A stretch of 64,000 nucleotides of DNA, taken from assembly GCA_030015575.1 (NCBI GenBank), contig JASDDO010000018.1, forward strand, positions 377,761,908 through 377,825,907, read 5' to 3'. The DNA is from Agapanthus africanus (taxonomy: Eukaryota > Streptophyta > Magnoliopsida > Asparagales > Amaryllidaceae). A program made the translations under genes and the position numbers. The notes under the pieces are model-generated. The model had not been told where the DNA came from and did no database searches. It saw nothing but the letters and a program-made list of their open reading frames with translations. Shown in pieces: positions 36,869 through 48,625 of this stretch. Every line of letters starts with the position of its first letter. Within the stretch, counting starts at the first letter, position 1.

Positions 36869-39001
36869 TGTTAGTGTATATGCCCTAGAGGCCATTACTG
36901 TATCATTCTAGTTTGTATATTACTTAATGGAAGCTTGGGATATTCACCTTGTATAGACAATCTTGCTCAATATAGTAGTATGCTACTTGGTTTGTTTCTG
37001 CTTTAATGTGTACATGTGTTTATTTTAGTATATCACCTATACACATTAGTGGAGCCCTTAGGATCTTTGCTTGATTACCAGCGTTGTGATGGCAGTCACA
37101 CTCGTGGGGGCTGGGTAATCTATAAGCACATCCTTATGCAGGTCCCTAGTCGCAGGACTATCGAGACAGGGCATCGATACTCCGGAGTAGACTAGCGTAT
37201 GCGCTTCTCATCCCAGTGTGGGAGACGGTCTGTCCCACAGCCGTAAGTACGTCGTACTTGAGATAGTATGCGGGTGCTCGTTAGGTTACGAGTACACTGG
37301 ACAGGACTCGTCGGGAACTGTTGGTTGGTACTATACCTATCGTCAGTTATCAGTTCCCAGGTGACATGAGTACAGCTTAGTCCGCTGACTTGATACTGTC
37401 ACTTCGCCTTGAGTGTGTTCCCACTGTACTTTGATTACTACCCTACCACGGCTCAAAGGAGTCGTGCAAACAGGTAGTTTTTGGGTGCAGTCCCGAAGCA
37501 CTTGGAGGCAGTGACGGTTAGACAGGATTCGTCTCTCCCGGTATTGGGGGTTGACATCGCGCTGTGTCTAGGAAAGCCATTACACGAGTAGTCCCTGGCT
37601 AGGGAAAGCGAGATATACTGGTTGGTTTCCAGTGTTATCTCAGGGTGTTCTGGGCTTCACTCCGACACGACTTGTACCGCTATTAGGGGACTGACGTTCA
37701 CTACCCCCTAGGCCTGCCATGCGATGTATCAGACGAACAGACCGGACTGTATGGAGATTGTCACATTCAGGCTCAGTAGGAGTTCAGATGGGTTTCACCT
37801 CGTCAGTCTTCTTGTCGGCATCTACATGGGGACCGTTACGCACAGCTAGTGCCGCTTGCGGTTTGTGCTTAAACCCACTGCCAGCGTAGTGTCGAGTCTT
37901 TAGAGTCCTACACAGAAAGCTATTCGCCTTTAGGCAAAAGAGTAGAGGTCGCATGGTTTTACGACAGGTCGCATGGTTTTGCGACAGGGTTCGGTCACAT
38001 CCGTGCACTTGTGCACGTTTGGTATCCGGACAGTTAACACTAGCGGGCTTTGGTTTAAGCCAGATCCTAGTGTACGTTTTGGGATTGGTTTTATCTCATT
38101 TGTATTCGTGTTCCTCGGAACGCGGATGCGGGTGTGTATGCACAGTTGACAGAGAGACAGAGGTAGAGGATTCTCATTGGGGTTGTTGACTGTTGACTAT
38201 TGACTTTTGACTAAACCCTAATGCGAATAAGATATATGATTAACAATAATATTAATTAAGTATTATAGTGACATGGTTGTTGAGGGGTTGACTTTGTTGA
38301 CTTGTTGACTTTGTTGACCGGTTGACTAGGTTGGACTAGTTGACCATCATCATGACAATGGCTATCATTCTATGGCAAAGACTTTTGCTTGCTTGTTTAT
38401 TTATGTAAAATGAGTGCTTGAAATGATATAGCCATTTTGACTTAAACCATCACACAATACTTGATTACTATTTTTGTTATGATGGCTTTTGGATTATGAG
38501 AGGGTGGATGAGAAAAGAGAGGCTCATTCTTTCATTGGTTTTCTCTCTCTTAAGCTCTCTCATTCTCAAGCTCTCTCTCTTCCTCTTGCTCTCTCTAGCT
38601 CAAGGCAAACCATTCTCATGTGTTGAGACTCATTGCCTTAGAGATAAAAAGACACCAAAATAATCCTCTACTCATTCTAGTTCACAAGACCTAGCAAGCC
38701 AAGTGTTCTAGTTTCTTCAAAGTTCGAAGAAGAAGCCAAAGGTAGAAGCTTTCAGGTGGATCCATCTTCGGCGCAAGGAGACGACGAGGTGAGGTCGATC
38801 CGTACACCGGAAAAAGTGGAAGACGAAGGAGTTCAAGAAAGGTATAGCCCCCTAACCGAGTAGGTAAAACTCTAGTTAGGTTGTTAGTTAGTTGTTTAAC
38901 AAAGATCCGTATTTTGAGTCCATGTTACCACCCTCTTGAAAATCATTTATTATCACTTCCGCAACCCCGTAAGTACCGGGGAAGGGTAGCATGGACTTAC
39001 A
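36869..39001 (+). repeat. 3' LTR of element C
   Basis: This 2,133-bp match to 12512-14637 ends ...GGACTTACA before ATCGA. The TTGAC cluster is retained at 38186-38344, with ten cores counted by eye. Confidence 0.92.
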
Positions 39002-41553
39002 ATCGAAACAATATAAATGAAAATGCACAAGAGACAAAAGAAATAATTGAACAGCAACTTTATTTATTCACATTCTTTTTATAATACATGGAAAAGTAAA
39101 TACATGCGATAAAGCGATGCCTAAACAGTGGCATAACAGAAATATAAAGTACTGAAATGAAATGTGTACAATGAATCTAGAGCTCTGGGTCGTAGGTAAG
39201 CTGATCCAAGTCCTCGCTGGTGGGCTCAATCTCTTGAGTGTTCAGATCACCTGACAATATTCCAAAGAAGAAAGAGAAGGAATGTCGTCAGCGAACGATC
39301 GCTCGGTAAGTCCCAAAGATAAGGGAGAAATAGAATAGGCAGAGAGGGGGAGGGAGTATAGCTTTTAAAGTTGTATTATATGGCTATACTGTTGTATTTA
39401 GTGTTAACGCTGTTGTTTGTAGCTTGGTAAGAAGGATACCAGTGTATACGAGAGGAGTCTCTATATTCCAGAGACTAATGCAAATGGAAGTACAAGGCTC
39501 CGTCGATAATACCACGGAACAATGGCATAGATGTAATTACGTCTTATGGTTGCTGTCTCATGCCACTTCTAACACCTTCCGAACCAATCTACCCCTTAAA
39601 CCCCGCGATGTCTTGATTGTATTGTTTGTATTGTATTGTCTTGTAATATAGATTGTATAATTGGATGACCTGCCGAAACCATGATATCAGTAAATGGATG
39701 TAATTGGAGAATCATGGATGTAACTGGAGAATCATGTAAATGGAATTTTATCCATGGTTCGGTTCGGTCAATATAGTTTGAATAGATTGAATATATATAT
39801 TCATGGATTCATATTGAATTGTAAATTATAGATTGTACTTGAATCATATTCAACTCAGATTATTATAATAAGACTCAGTCTGAGTCAGACAAATTAGAAA
39901 ATAAATTGAAATCCTGAATTAGGTTTTGATGTTATCGGTAACCACTGCACATGGACGGCAGGATTTGTGTCATTTTCGAAGACGATTACCGTGTTGATAA
40001 CACTGTTTGTTAAGTTGTCTACCTTAAATAGGCAAGCACCCACTTCTCCGGCTCCCTGAGGCTCAAGAGATTGGCCCCACTTAAACCTATATTTACTAGG
40101 GTCCTTATTGTAATTTATAAAACTTAAGGGGTTTTATGTAAAAATAATAATTGTATAATTTTCAAAATACACCTCAAGTAATTAATTATCGTCTTTAGAG
40201 TTTTCATAGATTTAGATTTTATATATATGATATTTCTAGTGAATGAAACCTATTTTCATAATATAGGGTATTTAATTGTAAAGTATTGAACTTGTATGGA
40301 ATTGCATGGTATTTTCATGTAAAATGATTCTTGTGATTTAGAAAAGTTGGAATATTTATAATATATCAAAAATAGATATTTTTATGATACATATATATAT
40401 TTATTTATAAAAATAATTTTAATTTATTATTTTCTAGAAATCTCATTTTCTTAAGATATTTGTATTTTAAATCTCTCGAGACCGAATGCTCCTTGCGGAG
40501 GTCTGCATCTCGCACTATTAAGCCTGAGAATGTGCGATAATCCGTACCATCCCGAACGGGTTCCCCAAAATGGGTTGTAGCGGCGCTTTGCAAAAATTTT
40601 TAAAAAATACGTCTCTTGTAAAAAACAGTTTTAATAGTAAATGGTGTTTATATATAAAGTTTCGTTTTCCCGTATTCTATGTTCCCGAAAGGTATTGTGT
40701 TATGTTGTATATGAGTGTTGTGAGGAGGTAGGTCATTACCTCGTGATCTAATTAAAGGTATAACAAGATTTATGATGTTTTAAAGGTAGAAAGTAAACTG
40801 CATGGTATTTTATTGAAAAAGAGCGGTAAAAGTTACAAAATGAAATATATTTCCATGAAACTTGTTCAATATCTTTGTTAATGATTAATAGTCAACATAT
40901 AAGGGTTTAGTATGTTTGTATTTAAGAAAGGTTGAATTTTTTGGAAGAACCGAATCGGAAATCGGATTAACTCCGATTCCGTCGGGTTTTAGTAATACGA
41001 GTTTTTAGAAAAGAATAGAGAAAAGGGAGGTTGGACTTATGGGTTTGTAGTATAGAGAAGAGGGAGAGGAATACGTAGGAGGTGCCAGTGCGTCGTTTCG
41101 TCGCCGGGAGCTCCTAGAGTCGTCATCGGAAGTTCGCCGGAGTTTCACCCTTCACTAACTCCACTTGTACACAAAATTTCTAGAGAGTTTTCTTGAGAGT
41201 TTTGGACAGAGTTTGTGAGTGAGGGGAGTGTGTTTAGGAGTGGTATTTATAGGAAAAACTAGGGTTAGGGTAGGTGAAAGGGTGTGAGAAAATGTATTAC
41301 ATTTTATTTTTAAAAAATAGTTTAATGGAGTTTTAAAGAGTTCTGTTAGTGTGCAGAAAATTTAAAGTATACAGGGCTACTGGGAAGCCAAAAAGACACA
41401 ACTTTCATGTAGAAGACTCGGCGATCCGACTCGGTTCGGCCGGCGGCGGCGACCGAGTCGCCAGCCCGATTCGGCCGAGTCGGGCCGGGGCTCATCGCCA
41501 CGTGTCCGCCGTCGGTTGGTCTTCCCCCTGGGCCAGTTTGTTTTACATGTGTA
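39002..41553 (-). repeat. 5' LTR of element B, second piece
   Basis: This piece starts with the repeated ATCGA (39002-39006) and is collinear with 9256-11820. It ends at GTGTA (41549-41553), the left target-site copy of element F. Confidence 0.86.
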
Positions 41554-44500
41554 TGTAGCGTTTTGAAAAATCGTTTCGGTGAAATTTCGGAAAATCGGTA
41601 AAATAAGGGGGTTTTCTGTAAAAAAGTCAAAATGCAAATATCTTATTATAAAAATTAAATATACATATTCTAGCTATGAAATTGCTAGTATTTGGTGTTT
41701 ATTGAGCCACTGGTGAAATTTCAAATTTTCTGAAAAAATTTATTTTATTATTATTTTAAGCCGGTAAGAAAATACATTAAATTAGCGATAAATACAAATT
41801 TAAATGGGCTAATTTTAATCCTTAAAATCATGTTGATTAAAATCTAGTTGTAATATAAATTTTTAGTATTTTATTTCAAGTTTTAATTGATTTATTTTAT
41901 GGAAAACAAAAATATAGTTATTTTGAACTAAAACTTGCAAATTTGGTATTGTGGGGGGTCTTTTTGCATAGAATTTTTTGTAAAGTCTCTCACACTCACC
42001 CTCACTCTCCTTGGCCGGCCCCACACTATTGTAGCAGCCCAAGAATTTTATTTCCCTCTTTTTGACCTTAAATCATGTGAGAAATGGGTTAAAATAAGGT
42101 TTTTATATATAGTAAAGTAGGTGGGGGTATTATGGTAATTGGGAGGGGCTTTGACCTTGGAATTTCCACACCAATCACTCACCTCTCCCCACTCCCCTCT
42201 TCTGGCCGAAATATTCAGCAGCCCCCCCCCCTCATTTTTCCCCCAAGTTTCCACTTCATTTCATCTCCAAAAACCTCACAAAAATCCATCAAAAATCCCA
42301 CAAAATCAAAATCCGACTCCTACCCATTTTCCCTCATCTCCTTTAGCATGGATCTTGGTGCAAGGATTTCAAAATGGAGGTCTAGAATTCAAGTTTGATC
42401 ATGGTTTGTGAGGTATAACTTTTGACCCATTATTCATTTTGTTTGATTTAAATTCCTTAATGAAGCTAATTAGGTGTTAAATTGTGGGTTTAATTGAATG
42501 TTTGGAAATTCAATTGGGAATTTTGAATTGAAGCTAGGGTTTGAATTAAATTAGGTTCTTTATCATTAGCTTATGATTGTAATGAGGGGATTAACATGTA
42601 ATTGAATGCAAAATCTAATTTGGTTACTAATTGCTAATTTGTTAGTTTAAAAATGGTGATAATTATGCTAAATTGCTAACTAGGTTTTAGAAATTAAATA
42701 AAAACGTGGGATTAAAATCTAGTTAGGATTTTTAGCACATCATTAAGGTTTCCATGAGTGGTTTAACCATTTAATATATGAAAAACCAAGTTTAATTGTA
42801 AAATTGTGAATTTTACAATAAAAAGTGTTAAAATTGATATTTTTGCAATCTAGGATTTTGGAAATTATGCAAATTTATGTGATTAAATTATGGAAATGGT
42901 TTTTATGACTTATTTAAGTTATTTAATAAGTATTATGGCCGCTAGAATTGTTTAAACATCGAGTTTTGCACTAAAATGGGTAATTTTGCTTGCTAGTTTT
43001 TCGGAAAAACGGCTTTTAAAGTGAATTTGGGGTTTTTGTGAGTTTTAACCTAGTTTATATTAAAATTAGTGTGCGTGAATGTGCAAATGAGTGTGATTGG
43101 ATTTTTCTCGATGGTTTGACGTTTGTACATCGACATCGAGGGTTGGTTTGACTATTCTTGCATGCGTAGGCGATAAGTTTGGACCTATGCGTGATACGCG
43201 TGCCGATTTGATTTTCGTATGCCGTTTCGATTTCGAATTTAGTTTTAATGCGATACGGTGCGTTATGATATGTAGGTACCCCATGTGGACTTCAAGACGA
43301 CCAGCAAGCGCGTGGCGACGTCGGCACCGGCGAGCGAGGACCAGGTGAGTAGATTTATATCTACGGGGAGAAGTCGGGTGGATGGCGTATAGCACCCCCG
43401 CAGTTCATGGTGATGTATACGGACACGTATACACATATATATATATTGGTTATATATTGTTTGAGTTATTGATGATAAATATGGATATTTGGTGTTCTTG
43501 GATGATTGAGTGTCGCGAAACCCTAGAGTAGCGGTCGCACCACACTTGCACACACCCACCCATACTTGCATACTTTCTTCTTTCTTTTGTGCTTATTCGG
43601 GAATATATAGCTATGTGTTCACATAGGTATGGGACTGTGTGTTCACATACGGATTTGAGGATAGTACTTGGGATTTATGATGAGTCGATGAGATTTGATT
43701 TGAGGCCGTAAGATCGGTGATATAGCGGGGTTCGTATTTGAGATACGACATGACGTTTTAGCGGGTCCTTGACGTAGTTTTACACACGTGCATGCATACT
43801 TAGGCGATATCAGTATTGTACTAGACGTAGATCAGTACCAGATCATAATATTGATAAAGAGGATACCAGGTGAATAGTATGATGAATGTGATTTTGACCC
43901 GTACCCAGAATTGGAGGATGCCGTACGACGGATTTACGTACGAGCTATATCTTGATGATTGATCCGCACTCTTGACTTGGGATGTCTGATTATAGATATG
44001 GTATCGGATATGATATTATTGAGGCGGGATCACCGACTAATATATATACAGGTATGTATATGTATCGACTCAGACGTTAGGCGGTTTCCTTACCTGTAGT
44101 CCAGCTTGTTAGCTTAGCCCTTTAGCTTAGTTTAGTTGTTAGATTAGATTCGATTCTTACCTATTTCAAAGCTTACGAATCATGCGTATTTTAAAAGACA
44201 GGTCAAGGGATTCTACGGATATTTCAAAAAACGTATCTTTTCTTAAAAACACCGTAGCCCCTATTTTCAAAACCCCATGATGCGTGTTATTTCAAAAGGC
44301 ACCATTTGTAGGACTTATATTAGATTAGTGCAGATTAGTTATAGTTGCGTCTAGTATTCAGCTCCCGCTCATTTTTACTGTTCGCTCCGCATCGCATACT
44401 TATATTATAATTTCTTATTGCATTATTAATATCATGCTGTTAGGACACCAGCACCATTACCGATGACGCGTATGTACCACGTACACTTACTTGCCGGCTC

Positions 44501-46091
44501 ACACACATCTTCATCGGTAATTGACATGTCACGAACACTTTAGAAAATACTATTTCATTTGACATAGGTTGTTAGCTAATAGTTTAGATATGATATTAGT
44601 GTACTTGCCTTATATGCTAGTTAGACATTGTAGTTATTGCCTACTACTTCATGCATGTTATTATTCACTGTTGTGTCGCATTCATGGATTCTCATGCCTA
44701 TATTCACTGTTTACATGCTATTGATGACTTGGATTCGGATTTCATGAGATTTCTTGGATTTGGAGGAAAACCGCAAAAACATAAATAAACCTTTTCTCCC
44801 TTTTAAAATAAAAAGTGCGGTTTTCCCATGATGTATGAGTCGTCCACCATGAGTTTGCTGATGGATTTCGAGACCCGATTCAAGGAGTGGAGGAACCGTT
44901 TCGGGTACATGGTGGGCCCGGTATGGTACCCCGGGGCAAGAGGAATGTGGTGTTGACGTTGAGCCTGGCTGGGGAGCACTACCTACCGGTGATATTACCC
45001 GACACGTCGGATATCCGGAGGATACCGTCGTGGTCTTGAGATGGATGGTAGGGGCCGGTCTGGACTGACGGCGCCCTAGATATTGAGATTGAGACATTGA
45101 TATTTCGAGACAGTGAGATTTATGTTTTGTGTCGATGCTAGACACTGTTGATACTGATTTTAATTATGATACCTCAGTTTAAAATACGAAGGAAATCTCA
45201 CTAATTTATGAAAACAGTTTCTTCATTTACATGTATTCTGTTTTCATGCATTCATACCTCATTCATATGATATATTGCTACCTGAGGCACTGACACGGGC
45301 ACATGAGTTTACACTCGGGTTAGATATTTACCCTAGCCATTGTTATAGGCTGCATGTTATATATATTTGAGGATATATTATGATCATTGACCTAGGATTG
45401 CGTTATTTATGCGATTTCTGTGCGTAGATGTTTTTCTATTCACGAGTTGGCAACTCACCCCCGTTGTGCCCCAGTTTCTTGCAGGTTTCCGTACAGGTTC
45501 ATTACGGCTTTGCGGGCATAGTTTCATTCGGGTGATTTGCTAGTAGGTGGGTTTACTTGTATCATACCCCCATTATTTATCTTGTATATCATTATTCTGT
45601 TGTATCTAGAATTCCATCAACCAAACATGTATTTTTTTTTGAGATAGAGACCAGTGTTGTTTATTCTTTCGACCTTAGAGTCGCTCGTTATGTTTCTGGT
45701 GGTTTTGAGTTTCCTTTTGAGTTTTGATCCTCGCCGTTGGCGTTGTATATTATATTGCTTGTGTGGTTGTGACCGTCGATTGACGAAGAGCTAGCTCCCT
45801 CTTGGGGATGCCTTTTTCTTGATTCCGTATACTATTCATGTTGTATCTCGTTTGGGGGCCAGTATTTACAAAGGAGACTCTGCCGAAATTTTCAGTAAAA
45901 TTTTGATGTTTTAAAAAACCGCATAATTCGGCTTATGCTATTGAAATTACTTGCTTTAAGTTGGTTTTTCCTGCACTCTACTACTTTTCTTGGTTTGAAT
46001 TTTTGGGTTTTCGGTTTACTTAGATTACGTACGCCTCGAGACGTTTCGTAGTTTAAGTGCCGGTCATGTTCCGTACTTTCGGGACGTGACA
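41554..46091 (+). repeat. 5' LTR of element F
   Basis: Runs from TGTAGCGTTTTG to GGGACGTGACA, 4,538 bp. It contains a C-run near 42221, a (TA)n run near 43433, and a GGTGAGTAGATTT block at 43345 shared with A's LTR. Several frames of 80-144 codons (for example 43066-43395 and 44711-45145) recur in the other LTR. They have no recognised domain, and their conservation only reflects the recent duplication. Confidence 0.92.
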
Positions 46092-46094
46092 AAG

Positions 46095-46107
46095 TTGGTA
46101 TCGGAGC
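46095..46107 (+). other. Primer-binding site of element F
   Basis: TTGGTATCGGAGC, one base different from the tRNA-iMet match seen in A. Confidence 0.85.
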
Positions 46108-48610
46108 GTTAGGTTTTACCTTCGGAGCATAGGATGACCCTTGGTTGATGGAATAGGTGACTAAAGTAGAGTGACGTACCGTTGGTATGTTCCGCGGCAT
46201 ATTTACGACACGCCACTCCACTTAAGAAGCCTTAGGATGTACATTTCTTGTTCAGTATTATATTCCTTCCTGATCAAGCCTCATCGGTACCAGTTTGGTT
46301 TTGCTGCTACGGTTACGGGCAGGGAGAGCTACGGCTAGAGTTGCGGTCAGCACAAGCTCGTCACGAATGAGGACTGACCAGGGCGAAATTCCGGCGACAC
46401 ACTATTGCAGAGATGTATCTTTTTACTGTGTTTCCGCGCCACGAGCGTTTGGCGGATCGCCTTTATGAGGTTACTCGGATGTGCTGATCGACACTAGAGG
46501 ATTGAGCCACTGACAGAGGCCAGCCAGATTTTGATGACCATTGGTATATTACTTACTCATGATGATTGAGACACTGTTCAGCGTGCGGACGAGTGAGCCA
46601 GTTGTTGCAGCAAACGACGGGATATCGCCCCAAATGTTGGAGCTATTGCGGGACGAGTTGTACTAATAGATGCTAGAAGGTCGCTAGTCATCGAGGATGA
46701 ATGACTAGGACATGTGGATCGTTCGCCTACCCCGATGCGAGGTCATCAGATAGATTGATTCCAGCTGGAGACGACTTCACGCGGAGACGTTGAGAGTCGA
46801 CAGAGACGATCGAATGTCAGAAACCTATTATTCCAAGTTTAAAGTAGTCGGAAAGACATGCAGGCAATTCTATGGTCCCTCTAGAAGAATGAAACCCTAA
46901 CTCGACTTAATGACCGTGTGAAAGCCTTTGAACCTTCGGGTTTGCGGCAGTTCTACGGCGCCATTAGTGAGGCTTGGGTTTGCCCTTCTACGGCTGGACC
47001 ACCGATGCTGTGGTATGTACTCGATACTATTAAACTGTGCCTAAGAGGTTGAGCTCTTGGGGGATTATAAGGTTTTGACAAATCGATCGGATGGCTCGAC
47101 TTAATTCGGATGCTAAGTGGTGAGATGCATTTCTTGGGAGACTCCGGATACGAGGATAGCCGTGGGAGCTCAGTCCATGCAGCCACGACGAGACGAGTCC
47201 GAAACGGTCGACATTAGAGAAAAGTGAAGAAAGAGGTTCGTACCAGATCTAGATGAGATGACGTTCCACTCCGCCGACATCAGAGATGCGATGCGCATGC
47301 CGAGGCGTGGTACTTGGATTTACCTTCCAGAAGGAGTCGCGTTGAGTATGCAGCCGTTCCAGAACGAGAACAGATCTAGTAAGGGACGATGACTTCCGGA
47401 CAGTTCGGCAGAGAAGAGATTTGGGAGAGATCTCGATAGGACCTTTCTGGAATAAATTACAAGAAGACCTTGACCCAGGAGTGGTCATTGTTACGCACAC
47501 CTGGGTGGTCATTGTTACGCACACCAGCAGACCAGAGTTCATGATCATTGACGAGACGTCCCACTAGTGACCGCGACAGTTGGCCCGAGATTCTTAGAGG
47601 ATGCGCTTGAGCGGTACTATTCCGCCATTATTGATTTCGATGTTTTGGGTGATTTATTCGCATGATTTGATTTCGATGTTTTGGGTGATTTACGATCTTT
47701 GCACAGTGTAGCACTTGATATCGTTTTCGTGCTTTGGTTTCACATGTTTGTGATTTTACGATTTTAGACATTTGAGTTGATTTTGTGCGTATATACGCAC
47801 ACGTTTTGGTTCCTGCACTCTGTATAGTTTATATATGCTTGCAGTGCAGTGATACGCCTTTTGTGCACTTAGATGCACTGGACTTTGATTTCGATGGTGA
47901 TGTTCGATATTTGTTTTGTGCACCTTGTGCACCTGACTGGATTTTGCGTATATTCGGCACTTGATATTGGATTTCATGATTTCGTACACGATAGATGCAC
48001 CTGATTTGGATTTTCGCGCATGTTGGGCGCATGTTTTAAAGTGTGATTTTGGTGCACACCAGATGCACTAAATCGAGACTTTTCGTGCATGTCAGATACA
48101 CCTGATTTTGCTGTCAGGCACACATGTTGCCTACGACAGATGTTTCGTGCACACCCGATGCACTTAGATGTTGTTTCTGTGCATATGTATGGCACATATT
48201 TGGATTTTGATTTCCGTGCGCACAAGACACACGTAGTATTCATACGCGTATTTTGGGGATTGATTTTTCTTATAGAGCAGTACGTTTTTATGATATTGCT
48301 ATGTGTTTTCGTACTGAGCAGGACTAGTCAGAGGACAGTACATGAATATATTTTACATGTATAGTTTCGAGTTATATCACATTGGTTTTGCTTTGGATTT
48401 GGTATTGATGTCTTCCCCATGACTCCGATGATTGCGGGATGCTTGACGGAGTTTTGATTTGAGTTATATGCTCATTTTTCATGCGCATGCGCTGCGCTAC
48501 GATTTGTTTTATGTATTCACAATTTCGGAGCCCCGACGACTTGATGGTTTTGGTTCAGATGTTTTCGTATTTAGGGAGAGTTTTACTTTAAATTCGGGGA
48601 CCGAATTTTT
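46108..48610 (+). other. Non-coding interior of element F
   Basis: The first 300 bp follow A's leader and the start of its gag, where a GACTGACCAGGGCG stretch is shared. At 46870-47150 the sequence instead follows the leader of copia element D (20060-20340). Direct repeats occur at 47479-47524 and 47631-47693. A degenerate repeat rich in GTGCAC / GATGCAC words fills about 47790-48240. I find no protein domain in any frame. Confidence 0.75.
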
Positions 48611-48625
48611 TTAAAGGGGGAAGAT
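48611..48625 (+). other. Polypurine tract of element F
   Basis: TTAAAGGGGGAAGAT directly before the 3' LTR, very like the tract of element A. Confidence 0.85.

Larger units (their letters stand above)
12512..39001 (+). mobile_element. Element C: nearly intact Ty1/copia retrotransposon, split by element D
   Basis: C has two LTRs of about 2.13 kb, a primer-binding site, a long leader, gag-pol in copia order (gag, protease, integrase, RT, RNase H), a polypurine tract, and target-site copies ATCGA at 12507-12511 and 39002-39006. Without D the element is about 10.3 kb. D entered gag; removing D and one target-site copy leaves the reading frame continuous. LTRs over 2 kb are long for copia. The two LTRs differ by roughly a few percent by eye. 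Confidence 0.93.

Noticed and set aside
43066..43395. 109-codon and 83-codon frames repeated at 50138-50467
   Set aside because: Again LTR copies of F. They overlap on opposite strands and have no domain.
44711..45145. A 144-codon frame found identically at 51791-52225, looking like a conserved protein
   Set aside because: The two are the same place in F's two LTRs, so identity reflects recent duplication and not protein constraint. No domain is recognisable.
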